Assembly (NCBI GenBank): GCA_905182405.1
Contig: CAJJBQ010000001.1
Location: forward strand, 558,001 to 622,000
DNA: 64,000 nucleotides
Direction: 5' to 3'
From: Akkermansiaceae bacterium
Lineage (GTDB): Bacteria; Verrucomicrobiota; Verrucomicrobiia; Verrucomicrobiales; Akkermansiaceae
Below the pieces are notes generated by a model. It ran no database searches, was not told the DNA's origin, and saw only the letters and a list, made by a program, of their open reading frames with translations. Positions 10,141 through 20,039 of the stretch are shown in pieces (position 1 is the stretch's first letter; every line of letters begins with the position of its first letter). Position numbers and translations under genes: made by a program.

Positions 10141-10902
10141 CTAGGAGACTCCTTCCCGCGCACTGGCAGCGAGGTAGTCACGATTGAGTTTCGCGATGTG
10201 CTGGACGCTGATTTCCTTCGGGCAGACTGCTTCGCACTCGTATTGATTAGTGCAGTTTCCGAATCCTTCGGCATCCATCTGGCGCACCATGGAGAGGGTG
10301 CGTTGGTCCTTCTCGACCAGTCCCTGGGGAAGGTGATTGAGGTGGGATGCTTTGGCGGAAACGAAGAGCATGGCGCTGGCATTCTTACAGGCGGCGACGC
10401 AGGCACCGCAACCGATACAGGCAGCGGCGTCGAAAGCGGCATCAGCATCGGGTTTTGGGACGGGGACGGCGTGGGCATCGGGTGCCGAGCCGGTGCGAAC
10501 GCTGATGAAACCACCGGCACCGATGATACGGTCGAATGAAGAACGGTCGGTAACGAGGTCCTTGATGACGGGGAAGGCCTTGGCGCGGAAGGGCTCGATG
10601 TAGATTGTCTCTCCATCGGAGAACTTACGCATGTGGAGCTGACAAGTAGTGGTGCCGCGCTCCTTTGAATGGGGGACGCCATTGATCGTCATGGAGCACA
10701 TGCCGCAGATTCCTTCGCGGCAGTCATGGTCGAAATGAATGGGATCATGGCCGTCCTTGATGAGGCGTTCATTGACGATATCGATCATTTCCAGAAAGGA
10801 AGCCGAAGTCGGAATCTCCTTGGCCTCATAGGTTTCAATACGGCCGGAGTCGGACGGATTGTCCTGACGCCAGACCTTTAGTGTTAGGTTGAGGAGTGAC
10901 AT
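10141..10902 (-). CDS. sdhB: Succinate dehydrogenase iron-sulfur subunit
   Basis: A 253-residue electron-transfer subunit of complex II. The ferredoxin-like N-terminal half carries the [2Fe-2S] ligands in CREGICGMC followed by a later cysteine in TTCQLH. The C-terminal half carries the [4Fe-4S]/[3Fe-4S] ligands in [11 protein letters not shown] and CEAVCPKEI. It is the last gene of sdhCAB; only 3 bp separate it from sdhA. Confidence 0.96.
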   Translation of the reverse strand: MSLLNLTLKVWRQDNPSDSGRIETYEAKEIPTSASFLEMIDIVNERLIKDGHDPIHFDHDCREGICGMCSMTINGVPHSKERGTTTCQLHMRKFSDGETIYIEPFRAKAFPVIKDLVTDRSSFDRIIGAGGFISVRTGSAPDAHAVPVPKPDADAAFDAAACIGCGACVAACKNASAMLFVSAKASHLNHLPQGLVEKDQRTLSMVRQMDAEGFGNCTNQYECEAVCPKEISVQHIAKLNRDYLAASAREGVS

Positions 10903-10905
10903 GAC

Positions 10906-12876
10906 TTACTTGTAGGAGCGGATGGAAGGTTTGACTTCTTCGAAGACGAGTTCTTCTTTGTGCAAAACAGGAGGAGTGCCGGGAGCGGTGTGCTCCCAAG
11001 CGGCGACATACTGGAATTGATCATCGTGGCGACGGGCCTCGCCGGTTTGAGTGGTGCCGTCCTGTACTTCAGAGTCCGATTCTACGAATTGGTGTTCGGA
11101 ACGGAAGTGGCCTCCGCAGGATTCCTCGCGATTGAGGGCATCGTGGCAGAGGACCTCGGCGAAATCGATGAAGTCGGCAACGCGACCTGCTTTTTCAAGT
11201 TCAACATTGAGGCCATTTACAGATCCGGGGATCCGCACATTGGTCCAAAATTCGTCACGGATGGCAGGAATGCGCTTTAGAGCTTCCTCGAGGCCATCGC
11301 GATCGCGGGCCATGCCGCATTTGTCCCAGATGAGGAGGCCCAGTTCACGGTGGAAGGAATCGACAGAGCGATCTCCTTTAATTTCGATGAGAGCTTTTAG
11401 ACGATCGCGCACTTCGTTTTTCGCCCTCTTAAATTCAGGATGGGCTGTGGTGACAGCACCCGCCTTTTGGGTCGAGAGATAGACGGCGATAGTGGATGGG
11501 ATGACGAAGTATCCATCAGCAAGGCCCTGCATGAGGGCGGAAGCGCCCAAACGATTGGCGCCATGGTCTGAGAAGTTAGCCTCGCCGAGGACGTGAAGTC
11601 CCGGAAGGTTCGACATGAGGTTGTAGTCTACCCAGAGGCCACCCATCGTGTAGTGGACGGCAGGATAGATCTTCATTGGCTGTAAGTAGGGGTTATCGCC
11701 TGAGATCTTCTCATACATTTGGAAGAGGTTTCCGTAGCGGGCGCGGATGGCGTCTTCTCCATCGCGATCGATGGCGTCCTTAAAGTCAAGGAAGACTCCG
11801 AGTCCGGTGGTGGCGACGCCACGGCCTTCATCACAGCATTCTTTGGCAGCGCGGGAGGCGATGTCACGGGGGCAAAGGTTTCCGAAAGAGGGGTATTTAC
11901 GTTCGAGATAATAGTCGCGGCTATCTTCGTCGATATCAGAGGCAGATTTGCGGCCTTCGCGGATCGCGGCGGCGTCCTCTTTTGATTTAGGAACCCAGAT
12001 GCGTCCGTCGTTCCGAAGAGACTCGGACATGAGGGTTAGCTTGGATTGGTAATCACCGCTGACAGGGATGCAGGTCGGATGAATCTGGGTGTAGCAAGGG
12101 TTGGCAATGTAGGCTCCTCGCTTATGGGCACGGAAAGCGGCCATGACATTACAGCCCATGGCGTTGGTTGAGAGATAGAAAACGTTTCCATAACCACCGG
12201 TCGCAAGGATAACGGCATCGGCCGCGTGGGAAGTAATCTCACCGGTGACGAGATTGCGGACAATGATTCCCTTAGCATGGCCATCTACTACCACGAGATC
12301 GAGCATTTCGGTGCGTGAGTGCATTTTCACTCCCCCTTTGGCGATCTCTTTAGAGAGCGCCTGGTAACAGCCGATGAGCAGTTGCTGGCCGGTTTGGCCG
12401 CGTGCATAGAAGGTGCGTTTTACCTGAGCTCCTCCAAATGAGCGATTGTCGAGGAGTCCGCCGTATTCGCGGGCGAAGGGAACTCCTTGAGCGACACATT
12501 GGTCGATGATCTCGGTGGAAACCTCGGCAAGACGATGAACGTTGGCTTCGCGGGAGCGGAAATCGCCCCCTTTGATAGTGTCGTAAAAGAGGCGAAATAC
12601 CGAGTCGCCGTCGTTTTGGTAGTTCTTGGCGGCGTTGATTCCTCCTTGAGCGGCGATCGAGTGGGCGCGGCGGGGGCTGTCTTGATAGCAGAAGCAATCG
12701 ACCTGATATCCCAGCTCGGAAAGAGTTGCGGCGGCGGATCCTCCCGCGAGACCGGAGCCGACCACGATGATCTTGAACTTTCGCTTGTTGGCAGGATTGA
12801 TGAGTTTGGAGCCCATCTTGTGGGATGACCATTTTTCACCGAGTGGACCGGTGGGAACTTTACTATCGAGACTCAT
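10906..12876 (-). CDS. sdhA: Succinate dehydrogenase flavoprotein subunit
   Basis: A 656-residue FAD-containing catalytic subunit that oxidises succinate to fumarate. Visible features are the dinucleotide-binding [12 protein letters not shown], the flavinylation segment [15 protein letters not shown] and the active-site region [10 protein letters not shown]. The length is typical of the B. subtilis/Bacteroides type (non-E. coli) enzyme, which pairs with a single five-helix cytochrome b subunit, as found here. It is co-transcribed with sdhC upstream (18 bp gap) and sdhB downstream. Confidence 0.96.
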   Translation of the reverse strand: MSLDSKVPTGPLGEKWSSHKMGSKLINPANKRKFKIIVVGSGLAGGSAAATLSELGYQVDCFCYQDSPRRAHSIAAQGGINAAKNYQNDGDSVFRLFYDTIKGGDFRSREANVHRLAEVSTEIIDQCVAQGVPFAREYGGLLDNRSFGGAQVKRTFYARGQTGQQLLIGCYQALSKEIAKGGVKMHSRTEMLDLVVVDGHAKGIIVRNLVTGEITSHAADAVILATGGYGNVFYLSTNAMGCNVMAAFRAHKRGAYIANPCYTQIHPTCIPVSGDYQSKLTLMSESLRNDGRIWVPKSKEDAAAIREGRKSASDIDEDSRDYYLERKYPSFGNLCPRDIASRAAKECCDEGRGVATTGLGVFLDFKDAIDRDGEDAIRARYGNLFQMYEKISGDNPYLQPMKIYPAVHYTMGGLWVDYNLMSNLPGLHVLGEANFSDHGANRLGASALMQGLADGYFVIPSTIAVYLSTQKAGAVTTAHPEFKRAKNEVRDRLKALIEIKGDRSVDSFHRELGLLIWDKCGMARDRDGLEEALKRIPAIRDEFWTNVRIPGSVNGLNVELEKAGRVADFIDFAEVLCHDALNREESCGGHFRSEHQFVESDSEVQDGTTQTGEARRHDDQFQYVAAWEHTAPGTPPVLHKEELVFEEVKPSIRSYK

Positions 12877-12894
12877 AGCGGGAATTAGCAGGGG

Positions 12895-13575
12895 TTAGCG
12901 GCCAAAGCCGAACAACCAGATGGAAAGAGGGATGGAAATAAAGCCGACGTAGATAACGAAGGCATAGGCACAAGAGATGAACTTGATGGCACCAGCGGTT
13001 TTCTTACTGCGGAGGCCCAGCGTTTGGAAGATCGAAGCGACTCCGTGGCTGAGGTGCGAACAGAGCAAGGTCATCGCAATGACGTAGAAAATCGTTACAA
13101 GCGGGTTTTGAAATCCTTGGATGACCATTTCCCAGGGGCTGGCCTCGCCGAGCGCAGCAAGATCCGAGTCGATGCGAACGGTAAAGTGAAGGAGGTGGAA
13201 GATGACAAAGGCCAGAATTGTGAGGCCAGACCAGATCATTATTCTAGATGATTTTGATGCTTGGACTGTCGCCTCGTGCATATAAGGAGTCCGTGCCTTT
13301 TTGTTCTCTCTTGTTAGGAGAACAGTGAACCAGATGTGGATGACGAAGCAGGCTAGTAGGCCAATACGAGCAACCCAGACCCCCATCCCGTGGAGGAAGC
13401 TATGGAGGAACTCAGCGTATGCATCAAAAACTTCGGCGCCAGCGAAGATGAGCAGGTTTCCGGAGAGATGTCCCGCCAAGAAGAGAACTAGAGCGAGTCC
13501 GGTGAGGGCAACTACCAGCTTTCGACCGATCGAAGATTTAATAAAGGTGCAGAGAGAGCATTTAGAAGAACTCAT
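12895..13575 (-). CDS. sdhC: Succinate dehydrogenase cytochrome b subunit (five-helix type)
   Basis: An integral membrane subunit of about 226 residues. The start is set at ATG 13575 (MSSSKCSLC), because the in-frame extension upstream is not protein-like. Five hydrophobic segments are visible, with candidate haem-ligand histidines in LAGHLSGN, FVIHIWF, IFHLLHF and CSHLSHG. It belongs to the B. subtilis/Wolinella-type dihaem family that reduces menaquinone, which fits the polyprenyl synthase elsewhere in the window. It is the first gene of the operon. An IS element has landed about 125 bp upstream and may affect its promoter. Confidence 0.9.
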   Translation of the reverse strand: MSSSKCSLCTFIKSSIGRKLVVALTGLALVLFLAGHLSGNLLIFAGAEVFDAYAEFLHSFLHGMGVWVARIGLLACFVIHIWFTVLLTRENKKARTPYMHEATVQASKSSRIMIWSGLTILAFVIFHLLHFTVRIDSDLAALGEASPWEMVIQGFQNPLVTIFYVIAMTLLCSHLSHGVASIFQTLGLRSKKTAGAIKFISCAYAFVIYVGFISIPLSIWLFGFGR

Positions 13576-13784
13576 GACATTAATCACGCCCGATCCCGGA
13601 CACCCAGACCCTAAAGGCGAAGCCTTTAATTTCAAGCGGAGAATGTCGTTGAATCGCTGATTTTATATGACCTAGGAAAAAAGAACAAAATGGATATTTG
13701 AAGTGGCCCCAGGAAACGGAGCCAGAAGCTTGTTGATGAATTGAGCGGGTCTTTTAGGGGGCGACACCCCTGAAATAAAACCAA

Positions 13785-14105
13785 ATGAGTCGACGGAAAA
13801 GAAGGCACCTTGAGTGCCTAATTCAAAGCCCGCGTCGCCAGAGAGGCGATGGCGAACCAGAAGGCGATTCAACAAATCGCGATAGATAACGACATTGCCC
13901 AGACGCAAGTCAGCGCTTGGAAGAAGGAATTCGAGAGTCGTATCAGTGAGATCTTCGAACGCAAAAACGCTAGCAACGAGGCTGCGGTGAACTTCGAAAG
14001 AAAGTCAGCACAACTCGAACGTAAAATCGGCAACTCCTCATCGAGAAAGAATTTCTTGAGGGAAAGCGCAACGAACTGGAAATCGACACGAGCGAAAAGC
14101 GCTGA
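13785..14105 (+). pseudogene. IS3-family orfA remnant (copy 1)
   Basis: The HTH-containing OrfA can be reconstructed from pieces: MSRRKRR, then LSA-stop-FKARVAREAMANQ, then TQVSAWKKEFESRISEIFERK, with a coiled-coil tail ending in EIDTSEKR. Lesions are a 1-nt insertion near 13810, a TAA in place of an expected Glu codon, and a 1-nt deletion near 14034. The natural stop is TGA 14103-14105. Confidence 0.8.
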
Positions 14106-14692
14106 TCACACCGAACCACCCCAAGCCATCGGCCAGCAAGTCTTCACCAGCGCATAAAAAATACCCCTACCTACTTCGAAACGTCGGAGTGACAGAAGTT
14201 GATGAAGTGTGGTGCACCGACATCACCCATATCCCGATGCCACAAGGACACGGTTACCTCGTTGCGATCATGGACTGGCATAGCCGAGCGGTGCTCGCGT
14301 GGGAGGTCAGCAACTCCATGGACGCTGAATTTTGTATCAGAGCTCTCCAAAGGGCGTTTGAGCGGACGGGCCGCAAGCCCAAGGTTTTTAATACAGATCA
14401 AGGCTCTCAATTTACGAGTCCGGAATGGATACAAGCAATCGAAGGGCGCAGTATTAAGGTAAGGATGGACGGTAAAGGTCGCTGGAAGGACAACGTGCTT
14501 ATCGAGCGCCTCTGGCGAAGCGTCAAATACGAGAAGTTGAGACTTTGGAGCTACGAGACGGTGGGCGAAGCCTCGCAACTCGTGTCGGATTGGATGGAGT
14601 TCTACAACCATCGCCGGAGCCACACAGCGCTAGGAGGCTAATCACCGTGGGTGGTCTACGAACCCGAAATCACGACTGCAACCGCGGCATAA
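14105..14692 (+). pseudogene. IS3-family orfB (DDE transposase) remnant (copy 1)
   Basis: The catalytic rve domain is intact, with its acidic triad in WCTDIT, FNTDQGSQ and VLIERLWRS. The N-terminal HTH_21 region expected before HKKYPYLLRNVGV is deleted, leaving the frame joined directly to the end of orfA. The C-terminus is cut by TAA 14639-14641, after which the frame continues for 16 codons (SPWVVYEPE) to the natural stop at 14690-14692. Without the N-terminal DNA-binding part this is unlikely to be an active transposase. Confidence 0.82.
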
Positions 14693-14955
14693 AATCCAGC
14701 CCCACAGACCAGCTCGATCATCAATAAGCCCAAGAATTTACTGGCTACAAAAACGGGACTACTTCAATTTCATCTTAAAGAATTATTGAGGGTCTTGAGT
14801 TCGGAAACCGCTATTCTTAATGTCGTAGAGTATTACCCTTCTCTTTTGCCACTGGAAAAAGGAGCAGCGATATCCGAGCGGGGAAGTGCAGTGCTTGCCC
14901 ACCTTGGACTCATGCAGGGTCTGATGATTCGTCGTTGTGCGAAGTCCTGGATTTT

Positions 14956-16428
14956 CTACTCTACCGAATAGCTTCGTGATAATAAGGGAAGCCCGCTGGT
15001 TTTAAACTGCTGATCAACGCTCTCTGTGAGAATCTGATCGAGATAGATTTGATAAGGAATATCGTCTGTTTCAATTTTGTGGAGACCGTTTTCTGGGGTT
15101 TGCGCTAGGGCCTTTTCTAATTCAGGAAGCCCTCGAACGGGCTGGCCGTTCACTGATTCGACAACTTGATTGGACATCCGCTCGTAGCCAATGGTGGCTT
15201 GAGTGGGAATGACCCGGGTGAGAACGACAACGCGACGTCGGCCCTCTTCGAAATCCTCAGGATTACTAAGAATTTCGAGTAAATTCATCGGAGCACGGGT
15301 GGCCCAATCCTTTCCAAATGCCTTGAGGTAAGGCAGAGAAAGTTCCTGAAAAACGAGCCCACCTTTAATGAGGAAGGGAGGTGCCTGGCCATAGAGGTGG
15401 GATGCGAGGAGGCGTTCACCTGACTTTCTGAGTAAGAGATCAAGGTTTTTGATTTTACCCTCGCGGAGGACTTCGACTTCCACATTTTCGCCGACTTTTC
15501 TAGATCCCTTTACTAAGTGGGTCCAATAAAGGGGCCCATAGTCCGGATGTTGGAAATATCCCTTGCGATCGATTGGGTGTCCGCCGATCGAGAGGAGGAC
15601 ATCTCCTTTTGTCATCCCAGCGGCATTGGCAGAACTTGTGGGAAGAACGCGATTGATGTAAAGACCACCTTGATCGGCAGGAATCTGCAGCCATTTTCGG
15701 AAATTAGGGTCCTCGGTTGTCGTAAATCCAACTCCCATACTTGGAAACCCCTGATATTCGCCATCCTCGGCGTCCTTCAGGAAGGCCGAAATGATATCGC
15801 TGGAAAGGATGTCGCAGATCTGATCCTTGGAACTGTAGCTTGTGAGGAGGCCGCAGAATTTACCGTCGCGATAGGCAGGCAGAGTGAAAGAATTCCCCTC
15901 GGTCTGCATCGAGGCCTTCACTTCGTAGCAGAGAAAGTAACGCCCGGAGACAAATGTGCTCAGGAGTTCGAGACTGCGGATCGATCCGCTGGTGGTTTGA
16001 GAGGAACCGTTGTCCTCGAGTTGGACAATATCGACAGAGTCGCCTGGCTTACTCGGGGGGCTGACCTCTGCGGGCACCATTTTAGATAAGAATCCGCTCT
16101 CGCCGATGGGTGCGAGGAGGGCGAGGTTGGCATCGTAATCAACGGCGATCACCTTGGCGGGGACTGACTGGGTGGAATCGGCAGATTCGAGCTCGAGATA
16201 GATTTGATCAGCCACCATCTGGGCTGTGGTGAGAACACGGTTTCCGGAGAGAAGGGCCCCGAGGCCGCGCAGCTTCTGGGGGCTGGTCTTTTCCCATGGC
16301 TGGGAGGGGCTATAGCTCTGGAGGGTTGAGTTAACACGGAGAACTGAGTCCTCGATTGCAGCCGAAACAGGAATCGATAGAACGGTCAGAAAAGTCAGCG
16401 CGAATGCTGGAAGAAAATGGAGTTTCAT
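14956..16428 (-). CDS. DegP-like protein with a lost catalytic triad (pseudoprotease with PDZ domains)
   Basis: About 490 residues from ATG 16428, with a clear signal peptide (MKLHFLPAFALTFLTVLS). It aligns along its length with the protease encoded just upstream: a trypsin-like domain, a first PDZ domain (AGMTKGDVLLSIGGHPI) and a second PDZ-like domain. The catalytic His is replaced by Gln (VLTTAQMV near residue 70) and the catalytic Asp by Asn (DANLALL near 101). The Ser is still present in EGNSFT, but the GG of the GNSGGP oxyanion loop is gone. It cannot be a normal serine protease. A regulatory, scaffold or substrate-binding role beside the active paralogue is inferred. Confidence 0.82.
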   Translation of the reverse strand: MKLHFLPAFALTFLTVLSIPVSAAIEDSVLRVNSTLQSYSPSQPWEKTSPQKLRGLGALLSGNRVLTTAQMVADQIYLELESADSTQSVPAKVIAVDYDANLALLAPIGESGFLSKMVPAEVSPPSKPGDSVDIVQLEDNGSSQTTSGSIRSLELLSTFVSGRYFLCYEVKASMQTEGNSFTLPAYRDGKFCGLLTSYSSKDQICDILSSDIISAFLKDAEDGEYQGFPSMGVGFTTTEDPNFRKWLQIPADQGGLYINRVLPTSSANAAGMTKGDVLLSIGGHPIDRKGYFQHPDYGPLYWTHLVKGSRKVGENVEVEVLREGKIKNLDLLLRKSGERLLASHLYGQAPPFLIKGGLVFQELSLPYLKAFGKDWATRAPMNLLEILSNPEDFEEGRRRVVVLTRVIPTQATIGYERMSNQVVESVNGQPVRGLPELEKALAQTPENGLHKIETDDIPYQIYLDQILTESVDQQFKTSGLPLLSRSYSVE

Positions 16429-16447
16429 GAGAAAAAAGAGGGTGTGC

Positions 16448-17923
16448 TTAGTCGAGTTGGGCTTCGCGGCTGATGCCAACCTGGGCCATGATTCGGGGGT
16501 GGGCCTTTGCGGCATCTACGGAAGGAATCACCAAGGGGCGTGAGCCGCCGTCGAATTCTATTTTGAGAAACTCCGGGGCATTCTTTTGATGGAGGATGTC
16601 GTGGAGTTGTTTGAGGCTCACGATTTCGACATCATTGACCTTTTCAACCACCATACCGGTAAAGCCTGACATATGGCTGGTGAGTTGGTCGCTTTCGACA
16701 CGGGTGAGGACGACGATGTCCTTGCGCTTCTCGAAGACGCCTTCGGCAATATATTCTTCATAGAGCTTCCGGAGGTTCCGGTTTTTGAACTTGTAAGTGG
16801 CGAAGAGATTGAAATCGAGAGGTTGAAAGACGAGACCGGAATAGACACTGAAACGGGGCGTGACTCCATATTTCATGGCATAAATGCGGGAGGCTTCGAA
16901 GGCCTTGAGGGTGACCTTGGCATCCTTCTTTTTACCCGTGCGGAGGAAGGTAAAGGCGACTTCATCGCCTGCGAATTTGCGTTCGACCACTTCGTTCATG
17001 TCGAGGAATTCTCCGCTAACATTGATATTTCCGGCGCTGTCGATTCCATGTCCATCGATGCTTAGAAGGATGTCGCCGCGTTCCAAGACGCCATCGCATT
17101 GGGACTCGGGGACGACTCGGGTCACTAGGACTCCTTTTCCGTCCGCTTCGAGCTGGTAAGCTTTGCGCATGGCAGGGTTAAAGAGGGGGAAGGTAGAAAC
17201 GCCGATGTCAACGTAGTGATCATATTCTCCATCTTCGACATCCTTGAGGAAGCGACTGACAACCGGCATGGGGATGATATATCCGGTATTGTCTGCTTGA
17301 GTAAGGCCCTGAAAGGCGACTCCCATGACCTTGCCGTCTTGCACGACCGGTCCTCCGGAGTTTCCGGGGTTGATGGCGGCATCAATTTGAATCACGAGGT
17401 GGGAATCAGCGCGGGAATGCGAGTAAGGACGGAAGTCGATCCGTGAAACAACGCCCCGTGTGACAGAGAGTCGGTCTCCGCCGACTGGGTAGCCGATCGC
17501 GCTCACTTCGCTTTCAAGTTTCGGCATTCCCCCAAACTCAAGGTGGGGAAGTTGGGAAAAGGGCGCAAACTGTTCAACCTCCAGGAGCGCTAGATCACAA
17601 TCATGAGCGATGTGGATGACCCGCGCGGGGTGCTTCTGAGAAGATCCTCTTTTCGTGATGAGCACTCGACGCGCGTCAGAAACAACGTGCGCATTGGTGA
17701 GGAAACGATTCTGCCCGATAAGGAATCCGGTGCCGATCCCGCCGGAAAAACGTCCTGAGTTCCAAGGAGTGCGGTAGTCGAGGGTCTGGGTAGAGACTTC
17801 GATCCGGACGACGGAATCGTAGACTGTCACTGGTGCCGCGGGTGCCGCTGCCGGGTCGAGGAACTGGCCAAGCGATGGAAGGATGAGGATAACCAAGAGG
17901 GCGGGCAAGAGAAAGAAACGCAT
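16448..17923 (-). CDS. DegP/HtrA-type periplasmic serine protease with two PDZ domains
   Basis: A 491-residue exported S1C protease. A signal peptide covers about residues 1-20. The triad is visible as His79 in LTNAHVV, Asp110 in HDCDLALLEV and Ser189 in NPGNSGGPV. The first PDZ-like region contains VLERGDILLSIDGHGI and the second FTGMVVEKVNDVEI. The domain order and C-terminal extension resemble the plant Deg9/Deg2-like subgroup more than E. coli DegP. The gene for the triad-less paralogue starts 19 bp after its stop, so the two are surely co-transcribed. Confidence 0.9.
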   Translation of the reverse strand: MRFFLLPALLVILILPSLGQFLDPAAAPAAPVTVYDSVVRIEVSTQTLDYRTPWNSGRFSGGIGTGFLIGQNRFLTNAHVVSDARRVLITKRGSSQKHPARVIHIAHDCDLALLEVEQFAPFSQLPHLEFGGMPKLESEVSAIGYPVGGDRLSVTRGVVSRIDFRPYSHSRADSHLVIQIDAAINPGNSGGPVVQDGKVMGVAFQGLTQADNTGYIIPMPVVSRFLKDVEDGEYDHYVDIGVSTFPLFNPAMRKAYQLEADGKGVLVTRVVPESQCDGVLERGDILLSIDGHGIDSAGNINVSGEFLDMNEVVERKFAGDEVAFTFLRTGKKKDAKVTLKAFEASRIYAMKYGVTPRFSVYSGLVFQPLDFNLFATYKFKNRNLRKLYEEYIAEGVFEKRKDIVVLTRVESDQLTSHMSGFTGMVVEKVNDVEIVSLKQLHDILHQKNAPEFLKIEFDGGSRPLVIPSVDAAKAHPRIMAQVGISREAQLD

Positions 17924-18248
17924 CAGGATGCAAGCTACGCTTGATGATCATTTTGAAAAGCAGGAAATATATTCTAAAAAATTGATAATTAATTTCACCT
18001 ATTTAATAAGAGTACCATGAGGAGCTCACAATATAGTCTTGGCTCTGTTAAGGACTGATTTAGAATGTATTGGAAAGGGGTTGTGCCGTTTAGGAAACGG
18101 CGGGACTGCCAATATTACGCAGCCAAATGCCGCTTCCGTGGGAGTCCACCAGAGGTGATCGAGAACTTTTGAGCGGAGAGTTCGTAAGTGAACCCAGACG
18201 CCGTCCTGCAGGAAACAGCCCGCTGACGCAGCGCCGCATCAGGAAGAG
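17924..18248 (+). other. Intergenic region with strong predicted hairpins, no gene recognised
   Basis: No coding potential is seen. The left part is AT-rich and is probably the promoter of the protease pair. From about 18085 the sequence is GC-rich and foldable: GCCGTTT-AGG-AAACGGC (18085-18101), then CGGCG..CTGC around 18098-18109, which can pair with GCAGCGCCG near 18230-18238, enclosing smaller hairpins such as GTGG-GAGT-CCAC and GAACT..AGTTC. This could be the ychF 3' region with a terminator or a structured RNA. I could not match it to SRP RNA, tmRNA, RNase P RNA or, convincingly, 6S RNA. Confidence 0.35.
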
Positions 18249-19364
18249 TTAGACGTTGAATCGGAATTCGATGACGTCGCCATCTTTGACGACATATTCT
18301 TTTCCTTCGATTCGGAGTTTTCCAGCATCGCGTCCGGCCACCTTTCCGCCGAGTTCTACGAAATCATCGTAGTGGATCACTTCAGCGGCAATGAAACCGC
18401 GCTCGAAGTCACCATGGATGACACCGGCTGCAGCGGGCGCTTTGTCTCCTTCAGTGATGGTCCAGGCGCGGGTTTCTTTTTCTCCGGTCGTGATGTAGGT
18501 TCGGAGTCCCAAAAGTTGGTAAACGGCCTTAATTAGGTCGGAAACGCCAGAGTCGGCTACGCCCATGTCTTCAAGGAACTCGGTCGCTTCCTCGGGGGAA
18601 AGATCGACAAGTTCTTCTTCGATCTGAGCGGAGATCACAATGATTTCCGCGCCGTGTGATTCTGCGGCGTAGGCTTTCACCTTGGATACCAGAGGGTGGG
18701 AATCGGGATCAGCAACGGCGGAGGCGAGTTCGCTTTCGTTCACGTTACAGGCGAAAATGGTGCGCTTGGAGGAAAGGAGGAAGAAGTCCTTGATAAGAAC
18801 TTTTTCGTCGTCGTTCAAATCTACCGTCAAGGCAGGTTTACCCGCGTCCAGGTGGGGAATGAGTTTGGTAATGAGAGCGACCTCGGCAGCAGATTCCTTG
18901 TCACCTGATCTTGCTTTTTTCTCCCGTGATTGCTTCCGTTTATCAAGGGCAGCGATGTCAGCGAGGATGAGTTCGGAATTGATGATCTCGATGTCGCGGG
19001 TGGGATCGACGGTGCCGAGCTCGTGAATGATATCCTCATTCTCGAAGCAGCGAACGACCTGCACGATGGCGTCGACTTCCCGGATGGTGGCGAGAAACTT
19101 GTTTCCAAGGCCTGCGCCTTCAGAAGCACCTTCAACAAGACCTGCGATATCGACAAATTCGATCGCGGTGGGGATGACCTTAGTTGATTTGGACATTTCC
19201 GATAGCTTGGTTAAGCGCTCGTCCGGCACGGTGACCATGCCCAGATTGGGGTCGATGGTGCAGAAAGGATAATTCGCGGCCTCCGCATTTCGCGTACGAG
19301 TGAGGGCGTTGAAAAGGGTCGACTTTCCTACATTGGGCATTCCTACGATTCCGGCTTGAAGCAT
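18249..19364 (-). CDS. ychF: Redox-regulated ATPase YchF (Obg-like)
   Basis: A 371-residue TRAFAC P-loop protein that associates with ribosomes and prefers ATP. The G1 motif is GMPNVGKS, the switch II region is [19 protein letters not shown], and the atypical G4 motif NVNE replaces NKxD, as is normal for YchF. The C-terminal TGS-like domain is complete, ending in [10 protein letters not shown]. The gene stands alone. The family assignment is firm. Confidence 0.96.
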   Translation of the reverse strand: MLQAGIVGMPNVGKSTLFNALTRTRNAEAANYPFCTIDPNLGMVTVPDERLTKLSEMSKSTKVIPTAIEFVDIAGLVEGASEGAGLGNKFLATIREVDAIVQVVRCFENEDIIHELGTVDPTRDIEIINSELILADIAALDKRKQSREKKARSGDKESAAEVALITKLIPHLDAGKPALTVDLNDDEKVLIKDFFLLSSKRTIFACNVNESELASAVADPDSHPLVSKVKAYAAESHGAEIIVISAQIEEELVDLSPEEATEFLEDMGVADSGVSDLIKAVYQLLGLRTYITTGEKETRAWTITEGDKAPAAAGVIHGDFERGFIAAEVIHYDDFVELGGKVAGRDAGKLRIEGKEYVVKDGDVIEFRFNV

Positions 19365-19428
19365 GACGCCGGTTGGAGTAGCGCAGGAATGGGCGGGTGA
19401 AAACCCTCAAGTCACTCGAAAGGGTGGA

Positions 19429-19785
19429 TTATTCCGAAGGAGTAGGCTCCTCGGTCGTGATCTCGGGCTCTTTGCTTGTGCTTTCTGGCTCCCCGGGTTC
19501 AGGAGAATCGCTCAAGCCATCGAGATCCTTATCCGTTTCTACGCTGGAAATTCCGGCAGGATGAAGAGGCGGAAGGAGTCCAAGTGAGGGGAGGTTCGCT
19601 GAGGTGGGGAGTGAGCCCGCATCAAAATAATCGGGTGCAAAAAACTCACCGATGGCAGGAGTATTGCGACTTTTACGAGAGGATCGGTGGAAGGCGAGAG
19701 CCTGTTCCCTGTCACTTTTTAATTCTTTGAGGGAGTCTTTTTCGATCTCGACAATGGGAGGCGTTTTTTTGCGAAGGTCACTCAA
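19429..19785 (-). CDS. Putative small lipoprotein-like hypothetical protein, start uncertain
   Basis: The frame encodes LSDLRKKTPPIVEIEKDSLKE..REQALAF followed by a proline-rich and Glu-rich tail, which looks like a real, low-complexity secreted protein. TTG 19785 is a possible start. The open frame continues upstream through HCFLTSCGS, which looks like a lipobox, but no ATG, GTG or TTG is suitably placed before it. The 5' end may therefore be damaged or use a rare start. The long alternative from ATG 20235 would overlap the opposite methyltransferase by about 200 bp and is unlikely. Confidence 0.4.
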   Translation of the reverse strand: MSDLRKKTPPIVEIEKDSLKELKSDREQALAFHRSSRKSRNTPAIGEFFAPDYFDAGSLPTSANLPSLGLLPPLHPAGISSVETDKDLDGLSDSPEPGEPESTSKEPEITTEEPTPSE

Positions 19786-20039
19786 CTTAAAATTTTTGAG
19801 ATTATTCAAAGAGGTAATAATTGAGAGAGATCCGCAGGATGTGAGGAAGCAGTGAGCAAGACGAAGCTTAGAAGACGAAATGATATGGGGAATGTGTGCG
19901 GTAGAAGACAGAGAAAAACCTTCTCTTGCTGGATTTTGGGCTATCTTCTGCCTGATTTTTTCAATCGCAAAACGAAAATTTCTCGTTGAAATATAAGGAA
20001 CTCCTAGACAAACGGGATGGATCGCTTTGACTGCATTGA

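Larger units (their letters stand above)
13699..14766 (+). mobile_element. Defective IS3-family insertion sequence, copy 1
   Basis: A 1068-bp element bounded by imperfect inverted repeats (TGAAGTGGCCCC at the left end, GGGACTACTTCA at the right) and a 3-bp target duplication ATT (13696-13698 and 14767-14769). It holds remnants of orfA and orfB in the IS3 arrangement, but both are disrupted. A second copy lies at 46231-47202 and carries the same crippling lesions, so the element was already defective before it spread, or was mobilised by a transposase supplied elsewhere. Confidence 0.9.

Noticed and set aside
14786..14971. A 61-codon frame after IS copy 1
   Set aside because: No good start, overlaps the protease paralogue gene, no domain.
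18110..18240. SRP (4.5S), tmRNA or RNase P RNA in the region downstream of ychF
   Set aside because: Short motifs such as GGAAACAGCC looked similar, but the key conserved GGAAGCAGCC, tag peptide or AAAGTCCGGGC elements are absent.
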